From Dastarcus helophoroides (taxonomy: Eukaryota; Arthropoda; Insecta; Coleoptera; Bothrideridae): 64,000 bases of DNA. Shown piece by piece: positions 42,467 to 54,302 of this stretch (position 1 is the stretch's first letter; every line of letters begins with the position of its first letter). A program made the position numbers and the translations under genes. The stretch covers positions 21,106,129-21,170,128 of the forward strand of contig CM053330.1 of the NCBI GenBank assembly GCA_028583605.1, read 5' to 3'. The notes beneath the pieces were generated by a model. That model saw only the letters and a program-made list of their open reading frames with translations. It was not told where the DNA came from and did not search any database.

Positions 42467-44991
42467 CAAGGTTGTGTTTTTTAAAAAATTTTTTAGTAAT
42501 TTCTGAGAATACGAGACAAAAGCTAAAAGTTTGTTTGATAATCTGAGAAAAACTATCCTTAATCTGTAGAATGAGTTTAAAACGAGAATTTTATGAAAAA
42601 TATCGAATTTTTGAATTTGTTTATTTTTTAAAATTTGGGAAAAATTTAAATGTTATTTTTGAAACATTCAAATTTCTCCACAAATTTAAATTCTCCTAGG
42701 ATACTAAAATTAAAAAAAAAACTCAACTTACTTATTAGTGGCCCAATATTACAAGTTATTGTTATTATATTTTTATAATTTGCATATAATGTTGTATATT
42801 TAAATTTAGCGCCAAGCACCAAGAAGAAGATGGCGCGTAGAACGGCATAGCGTCACAAGCATAAATAGATTATTGTCTAAAGAACTAGTAAATAATAAAG
42901 ATGCTTATAGTAAAAGCTGTTTCAATCAAGAATAAACAAATAAAACATATAATTTTACATTACAGACACTTCTATTGAGCAGAATCTGAAAAAGATTTGC
43001 TTTTTCCCAGAAACTGAACAACGTCGGTGCTACAAGAAGATTATTTTTACTTCAATAAGTTGTATATATCCAATTAAATAATAATAAAAATATTAAAAAG
43101 ATTTCTTTACTACAACTTATAATAAATTTTTACAATGAAATTAAATTCAAAATTTACAGATTCAACTCGAAAATTTATGCTTTCTTTTGATATTCTGATT
43201 GCGCCTATGACGTTTGTTTTTCGATAAGACTAATATTAAATGAAGAAAATTTTAAGAAAATTGGAAAATTGAAAATTTTTCAATAAATCAAATCACTATC
43301 AACTCAATACCTAAAAACGTTTAAACCTTAAAAAGGTTGTTTTATCAATTTCAAGTAGTATTTGATATTTTTTTAAATATCTTAATATACATAAACAATT
43401 TCATTTAATAACATTAAGGCTTCTAATCAGAAAATTAGACTTTATTTCTTTAAATATAAAGTCGACATTTTGTCAGTAAAATGAAAAATTTCAATAAAAC
43501 AACTCACATACAGACATTATCTATTTTTAAATCGCGGTACAATTTTGAATATGGTACGTTTATTTCTGAAAATTTTAATTCAATATTTATTATATTACAA
43601 TTATAACATTCTTAAAAACCAAAAGTTATTTAAAATCAGTATAAATTATTATATTTATACCCAAAAAGTCATAAATAACGAAATTTTTAAATAATTTGTT
43701 TACAGTTTATTTTTTAATTATTTATTAATTTTTTTCACACATAACTACCTTTTATGTCTATTTAATTGAAACTAAAACGATTTCTGTTGATATTTTATGG
43801 ATATAGCCATATTAAATGTTTTTCACTTAAAATCATTCGGGTACCTCAATTTCACATACGCCTGGTAACATTGCACATATTCTATGAAAATTCTATTCGT
43901 TTAAATGTCAGGAGGTATTCTGTGACTGTTAAGGATTTATGTTTAAACTTAAAGCTATGAATGATCCTGACAGTTGAATTAAAAAGTGCTTAAATTTTAT
44001 TTGATTGTAATATACATTGTTAAAGGTAAGATATAAATCTTCTGTAATTAATAATTTTTAATAATAATTTACCTAACGGATGGTTTTGTTATTATTTTTC
44101 GAAATAAAATAATTTTGCTGTCAATCAAAATGAATCTAAAACATCATTCATATTTAATATTTCCGTTTGTTCATTTTAAACGAATTAAATAATATGATGT
44201 ATAAAATTAATTTTTGTTGCACAAATGTTACATATTTCGACGATTAATCGAAAATAATTGATTTTAACATATTAATATTAAATTAAATAACAACGTCGAA
44301 CCCTACATTTAATAATAATAATAATAATAATTTTGGTAAACTTTTATTATTTAATAATGTAATCGTTATAATTTTTGCCGTTTAAACTTATTAAATAATT
44401 AATCGACTATAATAATAATCGATAGGTACGAAAGTTTTCTATAACATTTAATAATATCTATGACCGATGTTTGACAGTTTTTGAAATTATTTACAATCGC
44501 GTTAAAATTTGTCATTTCAATGATATTGCAGTAAACCAAAGGCGTTGATTGAATACATATTAGATATATATACCTTATGACAAAATGCGTATACCACTTT
44601 TCTCTATGCATACACCAAAACGTTGTTAAGGAAGTGCTGGTACCTAGTGGTCAATAGTAAAACTATTACACTTTGGCAGGGGAAAACAGAGTTCTTTATG
44701 GTTTTGGTCATTTATCCAAGATCTACACCAAAGTCAAAAAATAATTATTTTCTCTTATTGATATGTCCAAGGTCGCCGCGTGATGGGATGGCAATTGGAC
44801 TGATTTCTATACCCAGGTTTCTTAAGTTTCACTTCAATGAATACACTTTTAAATTATGAAACTTTGACAAAACACCTTTTTCTTATAGAGTTTAAGACAT
44901 TTTATTAACTTCGAATTTTTAAGCCAAATTCTCATCTTTAACTTGAAATATACTGTTCAAAATTTTCAAATTTTTAGAAAAATTAGAAATT
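42467..44991. other. A+T-rich intergenic DNA with ATA microsatellite
   Basis: No gene is recognised. A (TAA)n tract lies at about 44312-44331. The segment 44440-44545 is a diverged relative of 50885-51010 (both contain GACCGAT(A/G)TTTGACA followed by TTTTTGAAATT). Much of 42480-43700 is quasi-periodic A+T-rich text. Confidence 0.5.
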
Positions 44992-46482
44992 ACTAAACGA
45001 ATGCAGTAAATTTTAAGAAATAACTCCAAATTTTAAAAAAAACCGTGAAATTTATCCTTTTAATTTACAACTCGTTATTAATTGAATATTTTCAATTTGA
45101 AGTCGTCATTTTAGGAAAAAGAGAAATAATAATAATTGCTAATTTAAAGTTAGAATTTAAAGTAAAAAATTAAATTTATTTACAAAAATGTTTTCAAAAT
45201 TTCAAGTTAAACTTGCTACTTTTTTCCTTCGATTCAAAATTTTATTTTTTTTAAATTGTTCAGAATAACTCGCGTTTAAATTGGAAAATTCGAGACATTT
45301 TTTTAACAAAATGTTTATTATTCTAGTAATTTCAACTTTTTATAGACGTGTGGAAAATCTCTTTTTATTTTTAAAATTATAACTTTTTCTCAACATTTCG
45401 AATTGTAAATTTACAAGTTTATTCTTCTCTTCATATTTCCACTTTAATTACGAAATCGGATTTTTCTAGAAGTCTTGTATTTTCGAACGAACTTTCATTT
45501 AAAGTCGTGACCGTTATATTTTTTACTCTTCAACTTGAAACGTGTCGTGAGCATTTTATATTTTTGATTTTTTACTCTTTAACTCAAATTGTCCGTTGAT
45601 ATTTTACCTGGTTATACCCGTTATCCTAATCATTCCATTCCTATTCCGACCGACTAATTCGCAACAGATGGGGTGCTGTACTGATTCATATTTTTCCACT
45701 CACGCCTACCTGGCAATTTACAGATTCAGTATGGGACGAAGTTAAGAAAAACCTTAACTTTATAAGAACATAAAATAAATCAGAATAACTACTAAACGAA
45801 TATAGAAAATTTTAAGAAATAACTCTAAATTTATAAAAAATCGCGAGATTTATTATTTTATTTTATAACTCGTTATTAATTAAATATTTTCAATTTGAAG
45901 TCAACATTTTAGGGAAAAAAGAGAACAATTATTGCAAATTTAAAGTTTGAATTTTTGAAATTTAAAGCAAAAAATAAATTTATAAAAAAAACTTTTCAAA
46001 ATTTCAAGTTGAACTTGATACTTTTTTCCTTCGATTCAAAATTTTATTTTTTTTAAATTTTTGACAATAACTCACCTTTAAATTGGAAAATTCGAGACAT
46101 TTTTTTTAACAAAATGTTTATTATTCTAGTAATTCCAACCAGTGGAAAATCTCACTTTTTCTCAAAATTTAGAATTGTAAATTTACAAATTTGTTCTTTT
46201 CTTCATATTTCCGCTTTAATCACGATATCAGGATTTTCTAGAAATTTTGTATTTTCGAACGAACTTTAAAAAAAAATTGGAAATTTCGGTATTTAATTAA
46301 AGTCGTGAGTGAGATATTTTTTACTTTTCAACTCGAAACGTGTCGTGAGCATTTTATATTTTTTCTTTTTTACTCTTTAACTCAAATTGTCCCTTGATAT
46401 TTTACCTGGTTATGCCCGTTATTTTAATTATTGCATTCCGATACCGAGCGACTAATTCGCAACAGATGGGCTGTTGTTCTGA
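44992..46482 (+). repeat. tandem duplication, two units with a period of about 798 bp
   Basis: ACTAAACGAAT at 44992 recurs at 45791, and ACTAATTCGCAACAGATGGG at 45653 recurs at 46451. The intervening ~690 bp align throughout with scattered substitutions and small indels. About 100 bp between the units is unmatched. The sequence is non-coding and A+T-rich with AAATTTCGA-type words. Confidence 0.85.
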
Positions 46483-47149
46483 TCAGTGTTACAGTGCAAA
46501 ATACGAAATTACTGAAATTTTGATTACATTCCTGACTTTTTTTAGCAACATTTAAATGTTACATTCCTTGTATTTCGTGACAAATTCAAAATTAAATTGT
46601 ATTTATTATATATTTGCTTTAATGAGCTTTTAACAAATCAATTTTAACAGAAATTTATTTAAATCATATTAAATAAAATATTTTCTAAATAAAATCAAGA
46701 CGAATTGGAATTCAATTGTTTTCTCAGCGGAATAATGTTAGACAGTAAATTCTGTACTACTTTTCCCATTAGGCTTTCTTGTATTTCCAATGGTTTACGA
46801 GATCCTTGTAGTGGAAATCAAATTTGATTCAACCTGTATATGATGAAAATAAGTTGACTCCTGTTCTGTCCCAAGCAAATCAAAACGGTCTGCACTTCGA
46901 AAAGGATCATTTAATGATTCAGTTGTGATTGTGATTGCGTATAAATCTTATCAATATGTTCATAATATCACAATCATGGAATGAAGCACTTAGTTTACTT
47001 TGGGAATTTTCAATGAGCTAGCTCCTATTTGCATCCAATTGATGGGGTCAACATTAAATAGTACTTATCCTATTATTATATTACTTTAAAGAAATATTCA
47101 ACATTTCTCAGATGTGAGTCAATTCTCTTAAGAATGTGTCAATGAATGA
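46483..47149. other. intergenic DNA
   Basis: No coding sequence, repeat terminus or RNA gene recognised. Confidence 0.45.
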
Positions 47150-47270
47150 AACCCTTAAATAATGGGTCACTCCAGCCTCCAGCACCAGGCAAAATAAAAC
47201 CTGTTTTATGACTGGGTAAATGGCAAGTCTGGCATTACAATTGTTGTTTGAATTAGCTAGAATATTGGCT
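47150..47270 (+). repeat. ~115-bp repeat, inverted relative to 50322-50432
   Basis: Contains GGCAAAATAAAACCTGTTTT and ATGACTGGGTAAATGGCAAG. The reverse complement of 50322-50432 matches it over its length. It is probably a fragment of a dispersed element, or the two ends of a larger 3.3-kb inverted structure. Confidence 0.7.
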
Positions 47271-47365
47271 AAATATATCGTTGTATTTGTCTTTAACTGA
47301 ATTCAATTAAACATCCCCAAAAGTTTATTCTTCATGGTGGACTTTTATTGGTCGGAAACATTATG

Positions 47366-47537
47366 TTTATTAATTTAATTTAAAATTTCTACGACCCAGT
47401 TTGGAAATATTTAAATTTTTATTAATGTTTGTTGACAATATTCAAAAACTGTTTTCGAATATTGTCAACAAAGATTAATAAAAATTTAAATATTTCCAAA
47501 CTGGGTCGTAGAAATTTTAAATAAAATTAAATAAATC
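47366..47537. repeat. near-perfect long hairpin (about 78-bp arms, 13-base loop)
   Basis: Arms 47366-47443 and 47457-47537 pair through AAATTTCTACGACCCAGTTT and its inverse, then GAAATATTTAAATTTTTATT, then GTTGACAATATTC. There are only a few mismatches. The loop is AAAAACTGTTTTC-like. No coding capacity. Confidence 0.88.
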
Positions 47538-47639
47538 CAACAATGAACCGGTGGAAAAGTATTATGTATGCATATTTTCTGATAAACTTTTTGTAAATGA
47601 ATTTAATTGATATATAATTAATTTAAACTCGAAATCTCA

Positions 47640-49290
47640 ACTTTTTCCTTAAAATTTGTAGTTTATGTAAATTCGTTTTTTAAGTCTTTGTTGACTTTAA
47701 TTAATTTATTTATAAAAATCATTATTTTTTTGAAATTATTTTTTATTGTTTACAGAATTTTTGGAATTTCAGAAAGTATATATTTTCAAACCGGCTTGAG
47801 TTGTGTTTAAGAAAGAAGCTGTGCGTATTATTTTTTTCGCCCTTATTATTAAAGACAACTCTTATAATACCATAATACTGCAATAATAATTATTAAATCA
47901 AACATTTTTTTGGTCCCATTTTATCTTTGGTGTAGAAAGTCATGACTCATCCTAATTAACGCTAACTGACAACATAAGCGCTGCAAAAAAATTAAATTAG
48001 GAAAACTTGGCAATTGCCTTTTTTTTTAATTTGTTTTCCAACTATTCAAAATTTAGACTTTCTTTAAACATTTTGATTTTTTTTTGAAAATTTAACTTTT
48101 TATGAAAATTAAATGAAAATTTCCACTTTTTTCAAAATTTTGACATCTTTGAAATTTTCAACTATTCAAAATTTCGACTTTTTTAAAAATCACGAATTTT
48201 TCTAAAATGTCGACCTTTTTAAAAAAGTCAACTTTTTTTGAAAATCTTAACTTTTTCCAAAAATTGACTGAAATTTCGACTTTTTAAATTTTATACTTTT
48301 TCCAAAAGTTTTTTGATTTTCTTTGAATATTTCGGCTTTTGATAATTTTTAATGTTATTCAAAATTTTCGAATTACTTAGTTTTGTTTTTAAAAATTTTT
48401 AATTTTTTTAAAGAACTGCACTGCACCAGTTTTTTCAATTTTGATTTTTTATTGAAAATTGATATTTTTCCAAATTTCGTCTATTTTAAACATTTTCCTT
48501 TTTGCAGTTTTTGACGTCAATATTGTGACTATTATATCACGATTTGTTTGCATAATTTCGACTTTTTGTGAATAATTTCGACTTTTTTTTTGAAGATTTA
48601 ATTTTTTTGAAAATTTTACTTTTTTTTGAAAATTTTTACATTTTTCAAAATTTCAGCTTTTTTCAAAATTATCAATTTTTTTTAAATTTCAACTTTATGA
48701 CAATTTTGACATTTCACTAGTGTTTTAAATTATCATTATTTTCAAATTTTTAGCTTTTCTAATTTTCATTTTTTTTTAAATTTCAGAATATTTAAAAAAA
48801 TTTCGACCATTTTTCAAATGAATCTATTTTTCAAAGTTTAGATTTTTTTAGAAATTTAAAATTTCTTCAAAATTTTACCAATTATCTTAAAAATTTCGTT
48901 TTTTCATTCAATTTCAATTTTTTTTTTAATCTAATGAATTGTTCTGACAATTCTTCCTTTTTTCAAACTTTTAACATTTTTCTCAAAATTTTGACTTTAT
49001 TTCCCAATGTTGAAATTTTGCCTTTTTTAAAAGTTTCTCAGCAAAAAGTCGAATACTCGAAATTTTATCAAAATTTTAAGTTTATCTAACATTTGGATTT
49101 TTAAACAGTTTTTATAAATTTCGAATTCTCAAAATCTTAGCTTTTTACTAGAAATTTCGCGTTAAAATTTGAATATTATTTCGATTTTTTCAAGTCTCAC
49201 AAAAAGCGAACTTTTTTCTCAAAACAGTGTTTTCGTGTTAAAATTAGAATTTTATTTCGGTTTTTTTCTAAGACTCATAATTAACAAGAA
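47640..49290. repeat. quasi-periodic A+T-rich sequence, dense block
   Basis: Nearly uninterrupted variants of TTTCGACTTTTT, AAAATTTTCAACTTT and TTGAAAATTT, each 12-25 bases apart and predominantly with the pyrimidine-rich strand as plus. No strict period, terminus or frame is seen. Confidence 0.65.
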
Positions 49291-50321
49291 AAACAGATAT
49301 TGGTCAATTTGAACATTACTTTTTTCCCAACTACAAATATCTATAAATATTTTCCATTGTAAAATTTGTGCATCTTGATGGCAATAAATACTTTCAGTTC
49401 AAATACAACTTTTAGAAAAGGAACACCCTTCCAGTCATTTTATCATTTTACCCAAACATCTGTTTTTACTTAGAAAGTAAGATAAATAAACAACGTAGTT
49501 CAATTGGCCTACGTCACAATAGCAGACAAAACTTCAAAAGGGGCTGGGCGAGTCATAACAGTAATTATTATAAAATTGCTTTTCGTTGAAATTTATGCTT
49601 CAAGTTTGTTATTATGATTAATTATACTCTTTTATGAAGTACATATTTCTGCTTAAATTCTTTAGAAATACAGCTGTACTTGGAAACACCAATAGAGCAA
49701 TAGAAAAGGATAAATAGGCAGTACACTTTTTGAAAATAGTCCAAATCAAAAACAAACAAACGAAATTAAAATTAAGGCAAAGACGCATGAAAAACGCTGA
49801 AAAATGTAAAAAAGTAGGACATGACATAAAATCCGGTCTCTAGTAATTATTATGGTAGTATTATGGTATTATCGAAGCTGTCTTTAATATTAAGGTCAGA
49901 AAAAAATAATACGCAACATCCAAAACTTAGGGCTTTTCTTAAACAGAATTGATGCCGGTTTAAAAAATATATAAAATACTAAAATGCCAAAAATTCTGTT
50001 TAAACAATAAAAAATAATTTCGAAAAAATAATAATAATAATTTTTATAAATAAATTAATCAAATAGTCAACGAAATCTTGAAAAAAGAATTTACATAAAC
50101 TACAAATTTTGAGGAAAAAGTCGAGATTCCGAGATTAAATTAATTATATCGGTTAAATTAATTTACACAAAAGTTTATCAGAAATTTTAAGAAATACGCA
50201 TACATAATCTTTTTACACTGGTTTATTGTATTAACTAATATTTAAATTTGTTTTAAATTCTTTTAGGAATCTTAAGTTGAATTCAGTTAAAGAAAAATAT
50301 AACGATTTGTTTATTCCAACC
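49291..50321. other. intergenic DNA
   Basis: No gene recognised. Confidence 0.45.
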
Positions 50322-50670
50322 AGAGCATTTTGGCTAATTCAAGCAACAATGCTAATGTCGGACTTGCCATCTACCCAGTCATAAAACAGGTTTTATTTTG
50401 CCTGAAGGCTGAAGTAACCCATTACTTAAGAGTTCAAACGATTTCAAAATACTACCCCACCAGCCGCTCATCACTGACAGCTGTCGGAACCTGCAATTAC
50501 CGTGTCCCTCTATTGGTGAAAAGATTAAACAAAAGGATGCAGAGGACCAGAGATAACATCAAGTGGACGCAAAGACCATCATTGATTTTGGTGGATGCGT
50601 CCTGAAGCAGAGCTCCTGAGCGTCCAAAAATGGCGTACGCTTCTACTCCATTGCTTCCGCCATCTATACT
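50322..50670 (-). repeat. inverted partner of 47150-47270 and adjoining GC-richer segment
   Basis: 50322-50432 is the reverse complement of 47150-47270 with modest divergence. It continues into a less A+T-rich stretch to about 50670. An open frame of 91 codons covers it (50330-50605) but has no recognisable motif. Confidence 0.55.
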
Positions 50671-50685
50671 ATATTCAATCAACGC

Positions 50686-51080
50686 CAAAGGTAAAATATC
50701 GTATTTTCGTAATAATTGTTAACAACTTTTTATACACGTAATCTTTGTTTTTTCAACGTAAATTACCAACATTTGGATAGAAAGCGAATGTTACCTCAAT
50801 TGTCTAAATTTAATTTAAAAAATTGTTTTTATTTCACAATGTAATCATTAAAATTTCAAATGAATAACAACCGGAACGTGCAAAAATATTCTATTACATT
50901 TAATAATATCTAGGACCGATATTTGACAATTTTTGAAATTGTTTATAGTGAAAATGTCTATAGTCGTATTAAAGTTTGCCTTTTTGATAATATTGCTGTC
51001 AAGCAAAGGTAAAATTATAACGTATTTTATTAACCATAATTGTTAACAACTTTTTATATATGTAATCTTTGTTTTAATCT
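50686..51080 (+). repeat. direct repeat pair, spacing ~310 bp
   Basis: The segment from AAAGGTAAAAT through TAATTGTTAACAACTTTTTATA and GTAATCTTTGTTTT occurs at about 50690-50753 and again at 51005-51078. A related diverged copy of the intervening part lies at 44440-44545. Confidence 0.7.
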
Positions 51081-51645
51081 TTTATTTTTTACGAAAATAT
51101 ATTTTCTTAATAACATCACAAAGATATTTTCCTATTAAACGAAATAAAATCATTTATTTTAGTGTGGTTTTAAGTACTGTTAAAAAATACACAGTGTTCA
51201 ATTTAATTTAAGAAATACAACTTAAATCCGTATCTTTTTTATCCTATATTCAATTGCTTTTATTTGTGAACAAATGAAAACTTGAAACTTGGAAAAAATT
51301 ACGTAGGAATTCATATAAAATAGCGAAATTATTGCTTTGTTAACTCTGCAAATTATGTTCAAAAAAATTAAAACTGCAAAAATTCAAAATTAAAAAAAAA
51401 ATTGAAATGTTTTCAGAAAGTATAATTTAAAATTAGTTAGATTTGCAAAAAAGATGGAATTTTGAGTCTGAAATTTTAAAGAACTCTTATTTAAGTTTAT
51501 CAATTGACTCAAATCTCTCTTATTTTACTCAGACATGGGCTGATAATAATCATAACCCATAAAAAATATTAAAAAATTTCACAAATTAAAAATTTTAATT
51601 TTATTAATACATATTTATTTCGAAAATAATGTTACATTCATTTTA
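51081..51645. other. A+T-rich intergenic DNA
   Basis: Nothing recognisable apart from A+T-rich quasi-periodic words around 51290-51480. CAGACATGGGCTG at about 51532 is hAT-terminus-like, but it is alone. Confidence 0.4.
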
Positions 51646-53751
51646 TACAGAGCGATCGAGAATGATTGACCGTGCCGCTTCATACTGATTTTTTTCTGTG
51701 CCGCGCACCTATTTTAGAAACCAGTACTAAAATCACGAGCGTAGGTAGGTTAGGGTTATGGGGGTTCTGAAATGTGTATGAAAGTAAATAACACTTTGAC
51801 GTTAAATAAAGTTACGTTATTATAATAATAGAAATGTACACTAAAAATTATCAATTACTTAAGTGTTATTGGAGAAAATTTACGGAGAACTATTTATTTC
51901 ATTATTTTTATTTAGTTTTCAAACTCGATTGAGAATGTAATGAAATCTTGTTGTGGTTCTTATGTGATTAATTTTCAGCTGATGTGTCGGGTCAAATTTG
52001 TCCCATACCATTTTAAATTTGCTGAATCTTTGGGTACAAGAAATAAATTTGTAGATTGACGAGTTTGTAGTAATTCCTCTTCAAGTTTTCACTGGATCAC
52101 ATTCGAATATCTTGATACAACGAAAGTAAGAAAATCTAACAGTGACAAACTATCTGTAACCCTGGACTCTTTCAATAGGTTTATCAATAACTAAAACTGC
52201 AAAATTAGTTTTTGTTCTTACATAATATAGTTTAATTTTTTGTGAATCCATTGCAAGGTAAAACTAATGTCACAGTAATTATCTAACACTTTTTCCACAT
52301 GAAATATTTTATTCTTAATTATAAAATTACAAACTACAATTAAATAAATGCATATATTTTCATGGTAAATGTTCAATATGATGCCCATTGTTGTTTAAAC
52401 ATGCATTAATTCTTCTTTTCATATTATTAAACACATTCTGTAAAACATTTGGTGTAATATTTCTAACTGCATTTGTAATTGCTTCTTGCAGTTCTTCGAT
52501 TGTGTGTAGTCGTTGAGAAAAAACTGAATTTTTTAAAAATCCAAATAAATAAAAATCTAAGGGTGTAAGATCCGGTGAACGTGGTGGCCACCTATCTTGA
52601 CTAATTATGCGATCATCATAATATTTCCTGATGAATTCTAAAGTCTCATTAGCAGCGTGAGCTGTTGCGCCATCTTGTTGAAAGTATCCGTGATGAATTT
52701 CATCATCGTGAAGCTCTTCGAAAAATGGTAACAATATTTGCTGTCGATATACCTGACCAGATATATATTCATGAAAAAAGTATGGCCCAACTATTCTCCT
52801 ACGTGACATAGCTATCCAAACGCCAAGTTTAATAGGGTGTAAAGTTGTTTCATGTAAAATATGGGGGTTTTCTGTATTCCAAGAGCGATAATTCTGGGAG
52901 TTTACATAACCACTTAAATGGATTCATGCTTCGTCAGAAAAAAATGTTAAATCTAGAATTCCGTCATCATTCAGATTTTCGTTAAACCAATTGCAATATT
53001 CTATACGTTTTCCAAAATCTAAAGGTAGTAATTCTTGCACGACAGTAACTTTATATGGATGAAAATGCAACTTTCTTACTGCTTTATGGCAGGATCCATA
53101 TGATAGTCCTATAAATGATTAAGAGTTACTGACATAATGGTTTGTTGGACTTGCTCGTAAACGGTTTTCAATATCTTCCAAAGTTTCCTCTGTAAGAACA
53201 GATCTTCTACCTGAAGATTTTCCCTTACAAACACTTCCAGTGTTACGGAAGCGGTCAACTAATCTCCTTACATGTCTAGAAAAAATTTCATAATCAGTTT
53301 CATGACCTGGAAATTCCTCAGCAAACTGCAAATGACACGAGTTCATTGAATAACTCCAACTATTTTCGTTGTTTTGTCCACTACGAAAATAAGCTTCCAG
53401 AAGAAACTAATCATGTTCTAATGAAAATGCCATTTTCTTTGCCTAAAATTAAAACAAACAAATTAGGTTAAACGATAAAATACCCAATAAATTAATTACC
53501 CACCTTCTCCGACTGTAGTATTGGAAAATACTGTTTTAAAAACACGAAATGAAGCTTATAAATCCACAAAATAATACCCAAACGCAAAAATTTAGTAAGC
53601 CAATGAACAGAACTGTCATTTGCTGTCAAATAATAAAATAGCACATTTGACCGCGGAAAAGAAGATAATTTTAGACAACGGAAATTAGTTTTGATAGCAA
53701 TGGGGACAGGCTGCGTTCAGAATCCGGTCAATCATTTTCGATCGCTCTGTA
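51646..53751 (-). mobile_element. mariner-like (ITm) transposon, 2.1 kb, wide DD-D spacing, disrupted
   Basis: Terminal inverted repeats CAGAGCGATCGAGAATGATT (51648 on) and the inverse of the right end, CAGAGCGATCGAAAATGATT (to 53749), are flanked by TA (51646-51647, 53750-53751). The minus-strand gene encodes an insect IS630-Tc1-mariner transposase. Total 2102 bp, longer than classical mariners; about 0.7 kb between left end and stop codon is non-coding. Confidence 0.9.
52360..53346 (-). pseudogene. mariner-like transposase, DD38D by count, disrupted
   Basis: The N-terminal part (53119-53346) has a helix-turn-helix of the DUF4817 style (HVRRLVDRFRNTGSVCKGKS). After a stop and frameshift near 53119, the frame reads LSYGSCHKAVRKLHFHPYKV, DLTFFSDEA-stop-IHLSGY (first catalytic Asp region, a TGA where Trp is expected) and LGVWIAMSRRRIVGPYFFHE. 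The C-terminal part is open (52360-52809) with FQQDGATAH (second Asp) and RSPDLTPLDFYLF (third Asp). I count 38 residues between these two aspartates, against 34 in classical mariner. Two lesions are visible, so it is probably inactive. Confidence 0.85.
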
Positions 53752-53804
53752 ATTTCCGAAATTCGAATTTCAACGATTTTCATTTCGATTCCCACCGAAA
53801 TCCT

Positions 53805-54085
53805 ATAAAAAAATACAAAGCGTCTCTTCTCTCGCGTATAAATCTATGTTCGTAACGGATCTATTACTCCCAAAACATTCCATGACAACGATTAAACCAC
53901 GCCCACAACTTCCCCTATCGCGTCCCTAGCGACCGCTCCCACCAAAATAACATAAAATACGAAGAGTCCCTTCTTACATTTATCTATGATCGAAACGCAT
54001 TCTATGTCTCCGAAAAATTCTATGAAGACGTCGATTAAGCCACGCCCACGACTTCCCCTATCGCGTCCCTAACGACCGGTCGCGC
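53805..54085 (+). repeat. GC-richer tandem duplication, two units of ~141 bp
   Basis: CCACGCCCAC(A/G)ACTTCCCCTA followed by TCGCGTCCCTA(G/A)CGACC occurs at about 53897-53935 and 54038-54079. Both are preceded by related text (AAAATAC(A/G)AAG(C/A)GTC, ATTCCATGA/ATTCTATGA). CpG and CACGCCC words contrast with the A+T-rich surroundings. Confidence 0.8.
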
Positions 54086-54133
54086 GTCTTTTCCACGCAA
54101 TTACCGAACGATTCGCTCGCGACGCGTGATCAA

Positions 54134-54220
54134 CTTACAGATAGTGTTCCACTCGAAGATAGTGTTTCACTTAGAGGTAGTGACCCACCCGCCTCGACGG
54201 GTGATACACCCGACTAGTGT
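54134..54220 (+). repeat. short degenerate tandem repeat (unit ~20 bp)
   Basis: AGATAGTGTTCCACTCGA, AGATAGTGTTTCACTTAG and AGGTAGTGACCCACCCG follow one another, then CGACGGGTGATACACCCGAC. It ends where the 85-bp repeat (54219-54302) begins. Confidence 0.7.
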
Positions 54221-54302
54221 TTATATTTACGACGTGGATATACAGTCCGGTCCAAAAATGATGCATAAATTCATTTTCTACATAACTTAACATGTATGAG
54301 TA
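54219..54302 (+). repeat. second copy of the ~85-bp repeat at 42381-42466
   Basis: Same orientation and only small differences (for example one TACA unit fewer before GTCCGGTCC). Confidence 0.75.

Noticed and set aside
50330..50605. 91-codon plus-strand frame
   Set aside because: It overlaps a dispersed inverted repeat and shows no family motif.
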